A stretch of 64,000 nucleotides of DNA, from contig CM040439.1 of NCBI GenBank assembly GCA_022702705.1, forward strand, positions 32,924,930 to 32,988,929, read 5' to 3'. This stretch comes from Papilionanthe hookeriana x Papilionanthe teres. Lineage: Eukaryota > Streptophyta > Magnoliopsida > Asparagales > Orchidaceae. Made by a program: the position numbers and the translations under genes. Positions 1 to 11,590 of this stretch are shown one piece after another. The notes under the pieces were generated by a model that did no database searches, was not told where the DNA came from, and was given only the letters and a program-made list of their open reading frames with translations. Each line of letters begins with the position of its first letter. Positions within the stretch are counted from its first letter, which is position 1.

Positions 1-1800
1 TTATCTTTCTTACACCTTTCGGGGTCTCCATTCTAAATAAACAAACCCTTTAATGAATGACTCTTTTAACAAATAACTCCTTCTTATAAATACATGAACA
101 AGAATGTGTTCGGACTCTTTCGATTCCTTTCTTTTCGTCCCGATGAGAAGAAGCATAACTTGGGACTGACAATCATAATCTACCCCGCAGAAATGGAAGC
201 CCCAAAGCTGATTTTCTCCTTCACCAATGGACTGCATTCTCGCCGTTTACAAGGGGATGAGCCGGCCCGACAATGGGATCATCCGTCAACAAGGATTCGA
301 GAACACAAATGTCAAGATCACCGACGTTTCCCTTTTCGCATTGACAAACAAAGTATCTGAAGCTAAGAAGCCGTTGATCGAGTTCAACCTTAGGTCAACC
401 CAAAAGTTTCCTCCCCTGCAAAAGACCCCAACTAAGAGGAGGACCGCCGTCCGCAAGGTATGACCTGCTCTTGCTACCCCCACCGGTCTAGTCGTCTCGC
501 ACCTACCCCGGCTTCGCCGATTAAAGGGGAAGGAAATCCAACTATGGTGAACCTGTTACCGGGAGGGTACAAACTTTCCGTGAGTCCTTCGTTTGAAATC
601 GGTCCGAAATTTCAAGAATTCCATCACTAACACGGACCCAAAGAAGGAACAAGTAAAGAAGATCAAGTAGAAGGCCGTAGCCGCCGAAGTTGCTTTCCCC
701 GGAGGAAATCCCAGAAATCCCTGAGTACACACCACTACCTGAATACATACCATTGCCCTAAGATACACCCTATTTGGAAGGAAGCAGATTCCATCCCCTT
801 TCCGCCGCAAATGACGAGGAAAATGTCCGTGTGATCGTTTCTACATTACCTCGACCACATACTACGGCTTATCGCCGTAAAGAAAGGGCCAGGATCACGC
901 CATTTGCCCGACTACGACCGTGATCGAGAAGCTAGCAAAGAAAGAGAAATGCCCCGTATCGGAGTTTCTACGAAGGATGTGGCGGGTGCCGCCTCAAATC
1001 TTGTCTTCTGGCCACGAGTAGAACTCGTCATCGTTACGTAAAAGTCAAATAAAGGATGAAGGTTAGTCCGCCTATCGTTGTTTCAGGGTTGCAGATGGGG
1101 AGGATACCACCTTCCAGCATTTTGCCTAATGCACCATCCGGTCCCAGACCTTCTGCCACTAGAAGGATGGTATGGCGTCCCAATTACCGGACAACCGAGA
1201 TTGAAACAACAACAGAAGGAAAGTCTCGTCGTGAGACTTCAATCTGAAGAAAAAAGCACGCAAGAAAGGGAACTCGTGAGAAGGGAACCCGGCAAATATC
1301 ACACGACAACCGTGAAGATGCACGTAAAAGACCGCTAGAGGACGCTATGGAAAAGTTGAGGACCTGATATTCGTCGACTAGCAAAAGAAAGAGAAGAGAA
1401 ATTCGGAGACGAGATTGATTCATCGGAATTCATGGACGACGAGTATGCAGAAATCAACAGGTCGAAACACGAGCTTCGTCGCCCCACAAGGTGCTCCTCG
1501 CAGCCGTAGAAAGAGAGGAGCCGAAGTGATGAGAAAGAATCCTAAGAGAAAGACGATACGATCGCCCAAATGGAGAAAAGGATGGAAGAGATACCGTAGC
1601 CCCAACCACTCTCCGTAGTCAAGTGCAACCCCAAAGAGAGACACCCCTAGAGGTCATTCACATTGTGGACGGAGGGAAAGAGATTACATCCGTCAACGGG
1701 GATGACTGCCCAAAGAAAGATACAACACAAAGTATGATTCCGTAAAAGATATCAAGAGTCAGAACAAAGAAATGCGAGAAGCCTTAGCACAATCAAAGAG
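1..1800 (+). other. 5' internal region of the Tat element, no recognised domain
   Basis: The sequence is rich in short overlapping frames (for example 94-360 and 227-463 on plus) but none resembles a known domain and none is longer than about 90 codons. By position it is the leader and gag N-terminal part of the Tat element. Around 1640-1700 there is a readable stretch HIVDGGKEITSVNGDD, which looks coding, but I cannot assign it. No RNA gene or promoter is visible. Confidence 0.4.
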
Positions 1801-1839
1801 CATGTGGCATCCATTCGGACGGGTAGACCTTACCTTAAG

Positions 1840-2480
1840 AATTCGACGCTGTCCAAGCACTCCAAAAGGCTTCGTGTACCACCCTCTCGTTCAAGACCTT
1901 TGATGGAACCGCAATCCCCGACGCATGCCGTACACTGCGCGCTCGTCGCAATGCCGGCGGGAGCGATGCATTACTCTTCCGACAGTTCGTCGCTGAGCCT
2001 CGTCGTGATCGCCTCGACCGGTATGCAGAATTACCGAATGGTTCAGTGAAGACGTTCTCGTAACTAGAAAACCTTTTCATCAAGCGATTCGCCGGAGCTC
2101 TCGCACCATCACCATGTGACGGCAGAGAGAAGCGTGTCGAACGAACTTTGTGGATTACATACTTCGATGGAGGAACTTAAGCATGAAGTGTGAACCACAA
2201 TTACAAGAACAACATGCAGTCGGTATCTTACTTAAAAGCATTCTCGGCCCGATAGCACTTCTCCTCAAGGGATTTACTATTAGGACTTTCGAGGTTGTTA
2301 AGCAAGGCCGGAGCTTGCAAGAGGAGGCGAAGCAATTAAGTTTCGCCGACAAGACGTACAAGCAAAAGCCTATGAAGACTTTTGAAAAGAAATCCGGGAT
2401 TGTTGCAGCAATCGACAAAGGCAAGCAACCGATACAAATTTCGTCCGAACGTCGCGCAACCTCACCGTAATTACCAAGAA
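1840..2480 (+). pseudogene. gag core of the Tat element, frameshifted
   Basis: Reading across several frames gives fragments typical of the plant retrotransposon gag domain: SFKTFDGTAIPDACRTL near 1890-1940, then LPNGSVKTFS and ENLFIKRFAGA near 2030-2100, then NNMQSVSYL. The first matches the family pattern in which a target-type phrase (FDGTxDPxxHL) precedes the capsid helices, and the second matches the W-F-x-L-P-x-G-S-I-x-S-F block. Gag would form the virus-like particle in the cytoplasm. At least three frame changes are needed to read it, so it cannot make a functional protein. No zinc knuckle could be recognised downstream at 2480-3500. Basis: sequence fragments plus family knowledge. 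Confidence 0.65.
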
Positions 2481-3555
2481 CTCCCGACCCAACATCGCTC
2501 ATCTCCGTCGCATGAACAACCGCCTCGTCCGCAACGTACATTAAGGAGCTTCAGCAGAGAATATCCATTCAAGAATGAGGCGCGCGAAAATGTTTCGTAG
2601 TCCGATGAAGACTCCGCATTTCCACCGCAGCCCAAAGAGAATTTAAGAAGTCAACAAGAAAGGTGATCCCAACTTTCGCCTCTTTATCACCGGATGCTCT
2701 GACACAAGATAGAAGATTACATTACCTTCAAAAGTTGGCTCAATGACAACCTTCTCGGAAAGGGAATATAACAACTTTGAAGGAGTACATGAAAGAACCC
2801 TGTAAAGGAGGTTACGTCAATGTTGTCTGATCGATCCCATCGTTCCGATGTATCCCTATACAACTCGACGATGGATGGATCACCGCTGACGCAGGTCTTC
2901 AAAAGATTTTAGACAAAAGATCCAAACCGCTTCTATGCGAGCTTCAATCTCGTAGTTCAAACCCGTTGCTTCGCACTATCACTTGCGATAGAAGAACCAC
3001 TCAACGAGAGCACGATCGAAGAGAAGAAGAAAATCGACGAAGCAAGAGGACCGAGGCTTCTATGGCTAAACTAGGGGCGTCAACTTAGGATAGTTGTTTC
3101 TGGATCTCGGGGAGAAATCCTCAAACGTCTCACTCGTATGATTATCTACTCACTTCGGTGGGATCATATAATGATAAGGGTGATGGCGTTGGCGCCGTTT
3201 GATCGTTTCTAACGATTACGTAACTAGCGACAATCCGAACATCGATTTCGATACCAACGACAATTCTCAAATCATACACAATCTCGACGATCACAATGGC
3301 GAAGAAGACATCCATCAAGGAGGTTACGAGAGTTCAACAAGCAACGAATCTATCCGCAAGCTCGAGGAGCTCCGCTCACAATGTAGTTGGGAGCCTTCGC
3401 ACTCCGTCAATCCAAGAACCTCGTCATTCCGATTCAAGAAGAAACACCAAACAGCTCAACACTGTGAGTCGTAAGAAATTGGCGAAGTTAACTTAAGAAG
3501 TGGAAGAGTTCACCTCCGAGAATGGGTCCGAAGGACAAAGGGAAGCAAAAAGTTG
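2480..3555 (+). other. gag C-terminal / linker region, degraded
   Basis: Short broken frames only. The frame at 3199-3474 is acidic and asparagine-rich (for example NPNIDFDTNDN) and looks like a disordered linker. It is followed by MGPKDKGKQK near 3520. Its position between gag and protease supports its being part of the polyprotein, but no motif identifies it. Confidence 0.35.
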
Positions 3556-4165
3556 TTCAAGAAGAACCAACCCCTGGCAGAAGAAATACCCATTCGAGAA
3601 GAAGTCGAGACACATGGAAATAAAGTGGACTACAACGTGCTAGCCCATCTTAGGAAACTACCTACCAAACCGAGCATCTACGACGCTTCCATCTTATCAA
3701 AGAAGATGAGAGAAGCTCGATCAAGGCCTTACTCGATCCGGTAAATTCCGCTTAGCTCAAATGGCTGTAGATTCCTTACGAGGTTTGTTCGTTAAAAGTA
3801 TCAGCCGAGGTGTCACCTTCACGTACAATGATCTACTACTGGGACAAACATCACAACCGACTGTTGTACATTTCAAGCATAATTTGGGAAGTTTATACTC
3901 TGCAGTATTGGAAGATCCAGGAGCATCAATTAATATAATGAGTCTTCGAACACTAAAGATACTGAAATCGATGTCACAGCCTCGGCGTACAAAATGTTAT
4001 TAAGAGGATTCAAACTGTAAAGGAGAAAGAGCCCTCGGATCAATAACGCTACTAATGAAGACCGTGACTTAGCAAAGCATAACCACAAAATTTCACATAA
4101 TCGATTCAAACGTCGTTCAATGCTCCACTCATTAATATGGATACATGAAAACAAAAGATGATACC
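3556..4165 (+). pseudogene. Tat aspartic protease, first part (split by solo LTR)
   Basis: The frame at 3553-3744 carries VDYNVLAHLRKLP followed by SIYDASILSKKMREA, a block that precedes the protease in Tat elements. The next frame (3761-4003) contains ITFT-like YNDLLLG and the catalytic motif DPGASINIM (about 3910-3940), where the aspartate of the usual D-S/T-G is retained with proline in the second position. After a stop the reading continues in other frames to WIHENK at 4138-4155, where the protein is cut by the LTR starting at 4166. The missing continuation (PSSLHQCIKYYDGG) is found directly after that LTR, at 11592. The protease would process the gag-pol polyprotein. Broken by frameshifts and by the insertion. 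Confidence 0.75.
4161..4165 (+). repeat. Left target-site duplication of solo LTR (ATACC)
   Basis: ATACC lies directly before the LTR start TGACC. GTACC at 11591-11595 follows the LTR end GCCGACA after one extra G. One of five bases differs. When the LTR is removed the protein WIHENK...PSSLHQCIKYYDGG becomes continuous, which supports a simple insertion. Confidence 0.65.
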
Positions 4166-4172
4166 TGACCTC

Positions 4173-4187
4173 ATTTTTCATGAGGTC
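4173..4187 (+). promoter_or_regulatory. Hairpin at LTR 5' terminus
   Basis: GACCTCAT-TTTTC-ATGAGGTC forms an eight-pair stem beginning four bases into the LTR. Equivalent hairpins occur at the same place in all LTR starts of this type in the window (19150, 63383 minus, 27612 minus, 56011 minus). Function unknown; it may be an integrase end-recognition or RNA structure. Confidence 0.45.
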
Positions 4188-4667
4188 TTCTTCTTCTTTT
4201 TAGTACTTAGATCTAAATTTTTAGGGCTTTTCCTTTCGACTATCTTAGAGGACTAGAATTGGGACCCACCACTTAGAAATTCAAACCACTTCTTAACCGC
4301 AAACTCCACAACTTCGACCGTAGACTCTTAATCACCTAGAGGGTTCAAATCAAAGGTGGAAGTTTAAAGGATGGGTTCCTATAGGACTCTTCGGGCCTTA
4401 GGATTCCGGTGGCCCGGGTCTCGTGAAGGGCTGACTTAAACATACACTACACTTATACACTACACTTTCACACATCCTAAAACCACACATATACCCAACT
4501 CGACCTCCCCGACTCATGTAGGCGATTCACATGGATGGTCCCTAACCCCCTAAGCCTCGAGGTTAGGAACAACATAGTGAATGCCTCAAATGAGTCCCTT
4601 CATGGCTCATGTGGGCTTGGTAATGGGCTTCATGGCTCAATCAAAATGATTTCATTCCATTCACATT

Positions 4668-4816
4668 TACCCAAATTTTCAATTTTCCAAATTTTCAATT
4701 TTCCAAATTTTCAATTTTCCAAATTTTCAATTTTCAAAATTTTCAATTTTCCAAATTTTCAATTTTCCAAATTTTCAATTTTCCAAATTTTCAATTTTCT
4801 AAATTTTCAATTTTTG
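4668..4816 (+). repeat. 16-bp minisatellite inside solo LTR
   Basis: About nine copies of CCAAATTTTCAATTTT. The copies at 19150-26547 and 56028-63383 have only a single equivalent, so the array expanded in this LTR after it separated. It produces an artificial repetitive frame (4535-5026) of alternating FNF/FQF that should not be taken for a gene. Confidence 0.9.
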
Positions 4817-6319
4817 ACCCCCGGGACCCTACACCCGCCTAGCTTACCCAAAACCCTTGAAATCACCCAAAATTTCCAAAATCACCTAAATCACCCAAAA
4901 TTCCCAAAAATCAATCCCAAACATTTCCACATTACTCAAATTGATCATCCATACCCAAAAATACCAAAATTCCAAAAATACTCCTCCCCAATACCCTCCA
5001 AATACCCAAAATACCCCCCGACCTAAAAATCCAAAATTCAGAAAAATTCCCAGAAAATTCCAGAAAATCCCAAATATTTCTAATTTCATTTGTTCACCAC
5101 ACCATGGGCAAATTTTGTCAATTACCCTACTTTTGTCAAAACCCCCACTCACCCATTTTAACCCTAAGTGAACTCAATGTCAAACCAAACCTACCCAATC
5201 GATCTGCATTCTGTCCAATTCAATTCTAAATTTCAATTCAACATTCCCAACACCAATTTAGACCAAATCCAAGTCCAATTTGGATTGAAATTTGGATCCA
5301 ATTTCACTTTTGACCTTAAAACCCAATTTGGACCCATAACCCAAACTCACCCAATTAAACTCCAATTTACCCCAACTCTATTCTAAATCTTCCTTAACAT
5401 CCCTACTAACAAAACACTAACATGATTTGCCCAACATTTAGACCCAAACCCCACTCAAATTCAACCCAAAGCTAAAAGGCCCAATTTCGACCTAAACCCA
5501 AACCTAACCCAAATGAGCCCAAAACCCCAAAATCAAAGCCCAACGAAAGTCAAAACCTCTCAAACACTCCCATAAACATTTCCCAACATTAATTTTACAT
5601 CAATTTCAACCTAGCCCAACATTGGCCTGCTAGCCCACTTTGACCTATATTGGCCCATTCACCAAAGGAGCCCAAATTCAACCCAATTCAAATCCAAATC
5701 ACTCCCAATTTGCCCCAAGACATCTATGAGCTAAACCCAATTCAAATTCAAAAAGCCCACTTCCCTTAAACCTTCCTAAAAGCCCACTTCCTTCAAATTC
5801 AAAAGCCCTAATTCATCCAAAGCCCACATGACATTTCCATTTGCCATCCACTTAATCAAAGCCATTCCCTAAGTTCTAATCCCATCAATTAAACAATTCC
5901 AAATCAAGCCCCATAACAATTTCATTAAAATGCCAAAATCCACAAAATCCTTTTTATGAAATTGACCTAATCTTTTCCCAAGCCACATGGAGCCATGAAG
6001 CCACATGCAAGCCATTGGCAAGCCATGAGGATCTCTAAGTTGTCAACTCTCCTTAAATTTACAGTATGAGGAGGTCCTTTAAGCACCTCCTAAAAGTCAT
6101 TAACCTTAAGCATGTTTCACCTTAACCCAAATTTAATCCGAATATATTTGGATAAGGACTTCTCCATGCCAAACCAGCTGATCCGTGACTCCCCACAACA
6201 CCCAAAGCCACCTCAAGGGTGAACTAAGCCCAAAATGATGAGTTGACCCAAACCTAGCCCAAAATGGCCTCTTCCCCATTCCATTCCAAGTCATCTCCTT
6301 AACACATGGAAAGGCCCAA

Positions 6320-6600
6320 TTGATCGCACTAAACCCCAGCCCCGACCCACCCGGACCCGAGGTGACCCATGCTCGCCGACCACCACTGGTCGCCGGAAAA
6401 CTCCATGGCCGAGAGCTCACATCTGAGCCCAAGCTCGAATTCTCACCGCCGAGCCGCCCATCCCTGCGGGCTATCGTAGCTGTTCTTCTCTTGCCAAGAG
6501 CACCGATCCCAAGCCCTAACTCTCTCGAGGCCCTACCCTCTCCTATTTAAACACCACCCCTTCTCGGCCACAGAGGAAGCCGAAAACAAACCTTAAGGAA
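6320..6600 (+). promoter_or_regulatory. GC-rich segment with TATTTAAA box, candidate upstream LTR promoter
   Basis: Within otherwise AT-rich LTR sequence this block is rich in C, G and CpG. It ends in CTCCTATTTAAACACC, a TATA-type box at 6544-6551. The 19150 copy has TATCTAAA at 21478-21485. The minus-strand copy has lost the box (its equivalent reads TGATCCAAAC near 61035). A transcript from here would cross the candidate leader and splice donor at 6977. Low certainty because the box is not preserved in all copies. Confidence 0.35.
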
Positions 6601-6760
6601 ACTCTGCTAAAATTGCTCCACTATTCCCCATACATAGAAAGCATTTCCGATCCCCACCGAATTCCAGCTCTAATTCCTCCAACCTCGAGATCAATTTTCA
6701 GCTCAAACTTTAGCCCAAAACTAAAAGACACTTCTCCACAAGGATCAATCATCAAATTGA

Positions 6761-6977
6761 TTGGTCCTACACCTTCACCGTACCAAGAGAAGGTGTCCAC
6801 CAAAGAAAAGCCCCATCTCCAAAGCACTCAGCTGTCTGTGCCCTCCAAGCTGTGATCGGCTATGGTCGAAATCTTTATTTTGTGCACCACTGCACTGTGA
6901 GATTTATCCGGAGCTCGCCGGGATCCAATCGAAGGTGAAACAACCCCTCGCACTGAAGCCACTTCTCCGCAGCAAAG
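6761..6977 (+). other. Frame shared between LTR copies, ending at a splice-donor-like site
   Basis: The frame starting at 6761 reads MVLHLHRTKRRCPPKKSPIS and, further on, CDRLWSKS and ELAG. The inverted copy (60813-60592) reads MVLHLHRTEGRCPASKSPIS, CDRAWSKS and ELAG in the same frame, and the 21682 copy keeps RTKRRCPP before shifting. All three copies end with AAAG|GTATG, a good plant 5' splice site (6977|6978; 21898|21899; minus 60600). It may be a leader peptide and spliced leader exon, or only conserved nucleotide sequence. I do not recognise the peptide. Confidence 0.3.
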
Positions 6978-7119
6978 GTATGGCCTCACTTTTCTTCCCG
7001 AGCTTCATCATCTTCCATTTTCATTAAGCGACTCTATACCACATAAACCGTATGGATGTGTTCGTCTCGAGACGAATCCACAGAGCATAAGAACATTAAA
7101 TTTGGTCAAGTATCGAGTG

Positions 7120-7360
7120 AGATCTTAGGCCCAGAAGACAGACGGTCTCGGCTAGGAGGCTCGGGGGGACGATGAACTCGATGTCGTCCATTCAATACAC
7201 GCGCTGATCGACGTTCCGGGACAGTCGGATCTGCGATGATACGCCGAAGGCGAGACCCCGGGCCGCCGACCTGGCCATGCACGCCGGGAATGGGAGAGCG
7301 TTGCGTGGCCGTTCGGAGATGCCGAGGATGACGCGGCGCTCGACTCCGGATAAATAGAAA
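7120..7360 (+). other. Second GC-rich block of the long LTR
   Basis: A CpG-rich segment following the splice-donor-like site, matched at 22060-22290 and, inverted, at 60215-60440. It ends at GGATAAATAG where the LTR becomes strongly AT-rich. No coding signature; possible regulatory island. Confidence 0.3.
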
Positions 7361-7379
7361 ATTAGTGGATTTTTCTATT

Positions 7380-10300
7380 TATTTAATTCCGAACTTGGAA
7401 AATTCATAATCTCTGTAGGAAAACTTATAAAAATAAAATAAAAAATACCCTGCTCAGTGAACAGAGGAGAATAATGGAAAAGAATTCATTTAATTTCATC
7501 AAGTATTTTATTTTTAATAATTTATTTACTATCTCGAATATTTTAATTCTCCATGCATATAGGAAATTCACCATGGCATGAGACCACAGTGGTGCTGCCA
7601 AGCCTGACTCGGGAACATTCCCTGAATTTTCCAAAGTCAGAGGCCATCCTCATGAGAAGTTATTGATTTTTCAAATCTGTCACTATTTAGGTATTTTAAT
7701 TCCAATAATTAGCATGTTGAGAAATAAATTCTAGGAAAATTGTGATGTCCTCATGCACTGTGAGGACCCTAGAAAATAGGTTTTGAAAGTTAGTTCATTT
7801 AAAATAACCCTAATCGCTTAAACACCCAAAGTAGATCCCTAATTAATTAGAGCTAACCATACATCAAATTGACTTGAAATCAATTCTCCACCGACCTTTG
7901 CACGTATAACTCACCATAAAAATTAAGCCAATTTGGATTTTTCATAAATTATACTAAATGAAGCCGATTAAGCCATTTAGTCATTGTAAACTTTAAAAAT
8001 TCATAACTTTCAAAATACCTTTCAAAAATTCACCATATTGGTTTTAGAGCCTATCTGATATTAGAAATTTAAAAAAAATTAAAATTTCAATTTTCTAAAA
8101 AGCGTATTTTTAATATTATTTTAATATTTTTAATAATTAAAAAGTAATAAAAATCACAAAAATAATAAATTCACCAAAATGTCACATATTGAATTTTAAT
8201 CACTTAGGAACAAACCCCATATTTTTCTTAGTCTCATTTTCATGAGATATTAAATTTTAAAGCCCTAAGGTAGTTTAAAAATTAAAAAATACATTTTTTC
8301 AAGTATTTTCACTAAAATAATTATAATAAATCAAACAAAAATCAGAAAATTGTAAAATTGATTCTCTGATTTCCTTGATATCAGAGAGATTTTTGAAAAA
8401 TATAAAATTCATTTTTCAACCATTACTTTATTTTTAAATTAATTAACACTCCAAAACTTAAAATAATTGTAATAAAAATAATATAATTCAAAAAATCACC
8501 AAAATTGGTCCAAGTGGTCCTCTGGTCATTAGGAATGTCCCCAATTTTCTTTAAGGATAGAAACTTTCCTCAACATATTATTAAATTTCCTCGTGAAATT
8601 CCTATTTTCCACCAAAATAATTACATAAATAAATTAAATACAGAAAAATCACATTTTCTCCTCTCATGTCTTTATTGGCATATGGGAGTGTTTGATAAAA
8701 TTTCAAGTCACGGTTTCTCAATTTAGCGAGTTATGAAATTATTGCCTCAATGGCAAACACCTGTGAATTAAAATTTTAACCCTTAATTAAAACTTTAGGT
8801 TTAATAAAACTAACAAGTAAAATATTTGATCTTAATCTGATTTGAATGATTGAAATTTAAATAATTAAAGGGTAGAAACCCATTAAACAATTTAAAATAA
8901 TTGAAATACACCTTAATTAAATAATTTGGACACCTTAAGAATAATAAAGTTGGAATTATTAAAATAGGGACATTATTAGGAAGAGATTTATTCTTTAATT
9001 TGAAGATCCCTAAATTAATCATCTCATTAATTCCTAATTAAAAATGATAATTCAAATTTAAGTTTTAAAATGTTAAAAGACTTAATCATTTAAATTAAAT
9101 TAAAGCTTAAATTATTAAACTCTTTTTAAATTTTCAAAATTAAATTAAAATTAAAAATAAAATAAAATTAAAAATTAAAATTAAAAATAAAATTAAATTA
9201 AAAATTAAATTAAATTAAAATTAAATTAAAAAAAATTAAATTAAATTAAATTAAATTGAATAAATAACAAATTAAATTAAATAATTAAATTAAATTAAAT
9301 TAAGTTAAATAAATAAATTAAATTAAATTAAAATAAATTAAATTAAATTAAATCAAATTAAATTAAATTAAAGGAAATTAAATCAAATTAAACTAAATTA
9401 ATTTAACATCAAATCAAACTAAATTGAATTAAATTAAATTAAATTAAAATTAAAATTAAACAAATTAAATTAAATTAAAGTTAAACTAAATTAAATTAAA
9501 AATAACATCACTTAAGCATACGAAAGAAATTAAATATAAAGCAATTTGAACACAATTCCAAATTAAACCGATAACCGAGATTAAACTAAATCATAAACCA
9601 TTTGAACACTAATTTCATTTCTCGAAAACTTTCGTTATCATAACTCCTAAACAAGTAACATTAAATGAAATACTACTCACTCTATAGGATATCCAAATGT
9701 CCCAGTTCACCGAGCAAGATGACAAAATCTCAATTCCCTTGACGACATTCATTTGATTAATTAAATCATTTCGCACTTAAAATAATCCTAAAGGTATTGA
9801 AAAGATGTTTAAGATTCGTCTTAAGCACTTCCTCGCATTTATAGAATGTTTATAAGAACAACTAACTTAATTATTCTTCGATGAAGAAAATCGTTCTCAA
9901 ACCAAAACACAAGAATCTAGACGTCATAGGAAATGACTAGGCCATGTGATTTTCAGGAATTTGGTAGTAAACCATAACCCTTCCTTAGCTTTACCTAGGG
10001 AACTCGTTTAAATATTCTAATTGTGTTTTAAGTGCAAACTGGGATGACGGAAGACCCTCCGCATACGCTTTTATTTTATTGCAATTTACCTTAATGCAAT
10101 TTATTTAATCGCATCGCACTTACTTTTCGCATGATAAACAACTCGCATGAAAACCCACACCTAGTGGTAGCCCCTAAACCGAAAACCAAAACTAAATTAA
10201 AAGTCATTGCAAGATAAAATTCACCGCCATAACATTTCAAAATATAAAACAACTCAAAATTTAATCACAAACAACACAAAACTACAATTACAACTAAATT

Positions 10301-11340
10301 AAAACGTCCTCGTTGGATGATCGGAATACCGAGGATGATGTAACTTACGTGTCACACGATTTCCCACGGTCTAAATGAAAGTGTGGAACTAATTCGCTGA
10401 GCTAGCAACTATCCTGACTAAGTGAATCCGATAAAAATAACGATGCCGGAAGGATGGAACCGCCAGATCTTAACCGGTGTGGTTATAATCAACTTTAAGA
10501 TTTGTTTTAAATAAAACATAAAAAACACTTCAAATTAAGATTTTTCTAAACAAAACACTTTTCATCTCTTGATTTATGACTTCTAAAACTAAACCTCTCG
10601 CAACAACAAGGAGTCAGAACATGGTGGGCAAAGACACCATCGTCGTCGCAAAACTTAAATCTACATCAAATAAAACTTTCCTAGAATTAAATAACCAAGC
10701 CATAGGACTTCGAGGTAGTTTGTCTAGTGTAACATAAAACCTCAATTCTTCGTTAGGCATTTGCATGATCATGTCATGTAAATTAAGCCCTAACCGGACT
10801 TAGGATTCCGAGGTAGTCGTCCGATACGACATAAACCCTCACATCTTCCAGGCTTTTTGTATGATTCTATCATAAAATATAAGTCCTAATTAACTAAAAT
10901 CGTCAAGATCAAAATATTAAATAAATATTAGGACCTTCAAATTCAAGCCAAACAATAGGATAATGGAAATTACCGAAGTTCGCTTCGAATCCGTAATTTC
11001 TCCTATTTTTCTTCCTTTTGAATTCCCAAAACAAAATGTTCCAAATTTCGATCCATTCCCTATCGAAATTCCAAAATTCAATCCTTTGAAAACTTAAACT
11101 TTGGAATTCTTAAGAGCAAGACTATCGATTATTATCGAGAGTTTTCTTTAGGTGATTCCCGTCACTTAAGTTGTAATTAACTATGGTTTGCCCTTTTATA
11201 GGGAATTTTAAAGAACCCAGGTAATATAAACCCCCGTTTAATGCTTTCATATTAGGCAGGGAATTTGTCGTTTTCTATAAAATTGGTTCGCGTACCTCAA
11301 ACGGATGTCACAAATCTTTTAGTTTATTTAATCGAGCCCC
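7380..11340 (+). other. AT-rich central and 3' part of solo LTR, no gene
   Basis: Long AT-rich U3 sequence matched in the other two copies. Contains only short chance frames (for example 8505-8726 and 8810-9022). Apart from the AAATT microsatellite at 9120-9500 there is nothing functional that I can support. Confidence 0.6.
9120..9500 (+). repeat. AAATT pentanucleotide microsatellite
   Basis: An impure run of AAATT units. The same tract is at 24085-24470 and inverted at 58140-58430, so it predates the three LTR copies. Copy number differs among them. Confidence 0.9.
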
Positions 11341-11351
11341 ACCATCATAAA

Positions 11352-11408
11352 GGTGTCTATCCATGTGGATAGATACACGGTTTGTGGTGTGGTCCTCGTT
11401 TATATAAA
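11352..11408 (+). promoter_or_regulatory. Conserved LTR core promoter: dyad plus TATATAA
   Basis: TATATAA at 11401-11407 lies 188 bases before the LTR end. It is preserved at 26361-26367 (186 bases before the end) and at 56208-56214 on minus (about 186 bases). Some 25 bases upstream a dyad TATCC-loop-GGATA is preserved with variable loops. This placement would give a very long U3 and a short R-U5 of about 150 bases, the usual LTR layout. Best candidate for the element's main promoter. Confidence 0.6.
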
Positions 11409-11521
11409 CTATTTAGGATGTGAGATCAGCTTGATTTCATATCTTAAAATTTTTCAAACTTAAAATTATTTTCAAAATCAAATACTACTTTTCAAATTAT
11501 TTATTTAAACTAAATTAAAAA

Positions 11522-11589
11522 TTCGCCGACAACTTCTGTTAGGCGACCCCTTTTCAAAATAAAAGACACAACCTAAAAATATGCCGACA
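11522..11589 (+). promoter_or_regulatory. Hairpin and terminal GCCGACA at LTR 3' end
   Basis: CGCCGACA and TGTTAGGCG flank a short loop and can pair as an imperfect hairpin. The GCCGACA heptamer recurs as the last seven bases of the LTR about 60 bases later. The same arrangement is found at 26477-26547 and, on minus, at 56098-56028. Confidence 0.45.
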
Positions 11590-11590
11590 G

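Larger units (their letters stand above)
4166..11589 (+). mobile_element. Solo LTR, 7.4 kb, same family as 19150-26547
   Basis: Starts TGACCTCATTTTTCATGAGG and ends TATGCCGACA, with TG...CA termini. It aligns from end to end with 19150-26547 and, inverted, with 56028-63383, with many small indels and substitutions. No internal domain of its own follows: the sequence after the end resumes the protease of the host Tat element. It is therefore a solo LTR left by LTR-LTR recombination after insertion into a related element. It holds a 16-bp minisatellite (4668-4816), a GC-rich candidate promoter (6320-6560), an AAATT microsatellite (9120-9500) and a conserved TATA box (11401). No coding capacity beyond chance frames. 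A length of 7.4 kb is far above the 0.3-2 kb of most plant LTRs. Confidence 0.8.

Noticed and set aside
4535..5026. 163-codon open frame with repetitive FNF/FQF residues
   Set aside because: Product of the 16-bp minisatellite CCAAATTTTCAATTTT inside an LTR; absent from the other two copies.
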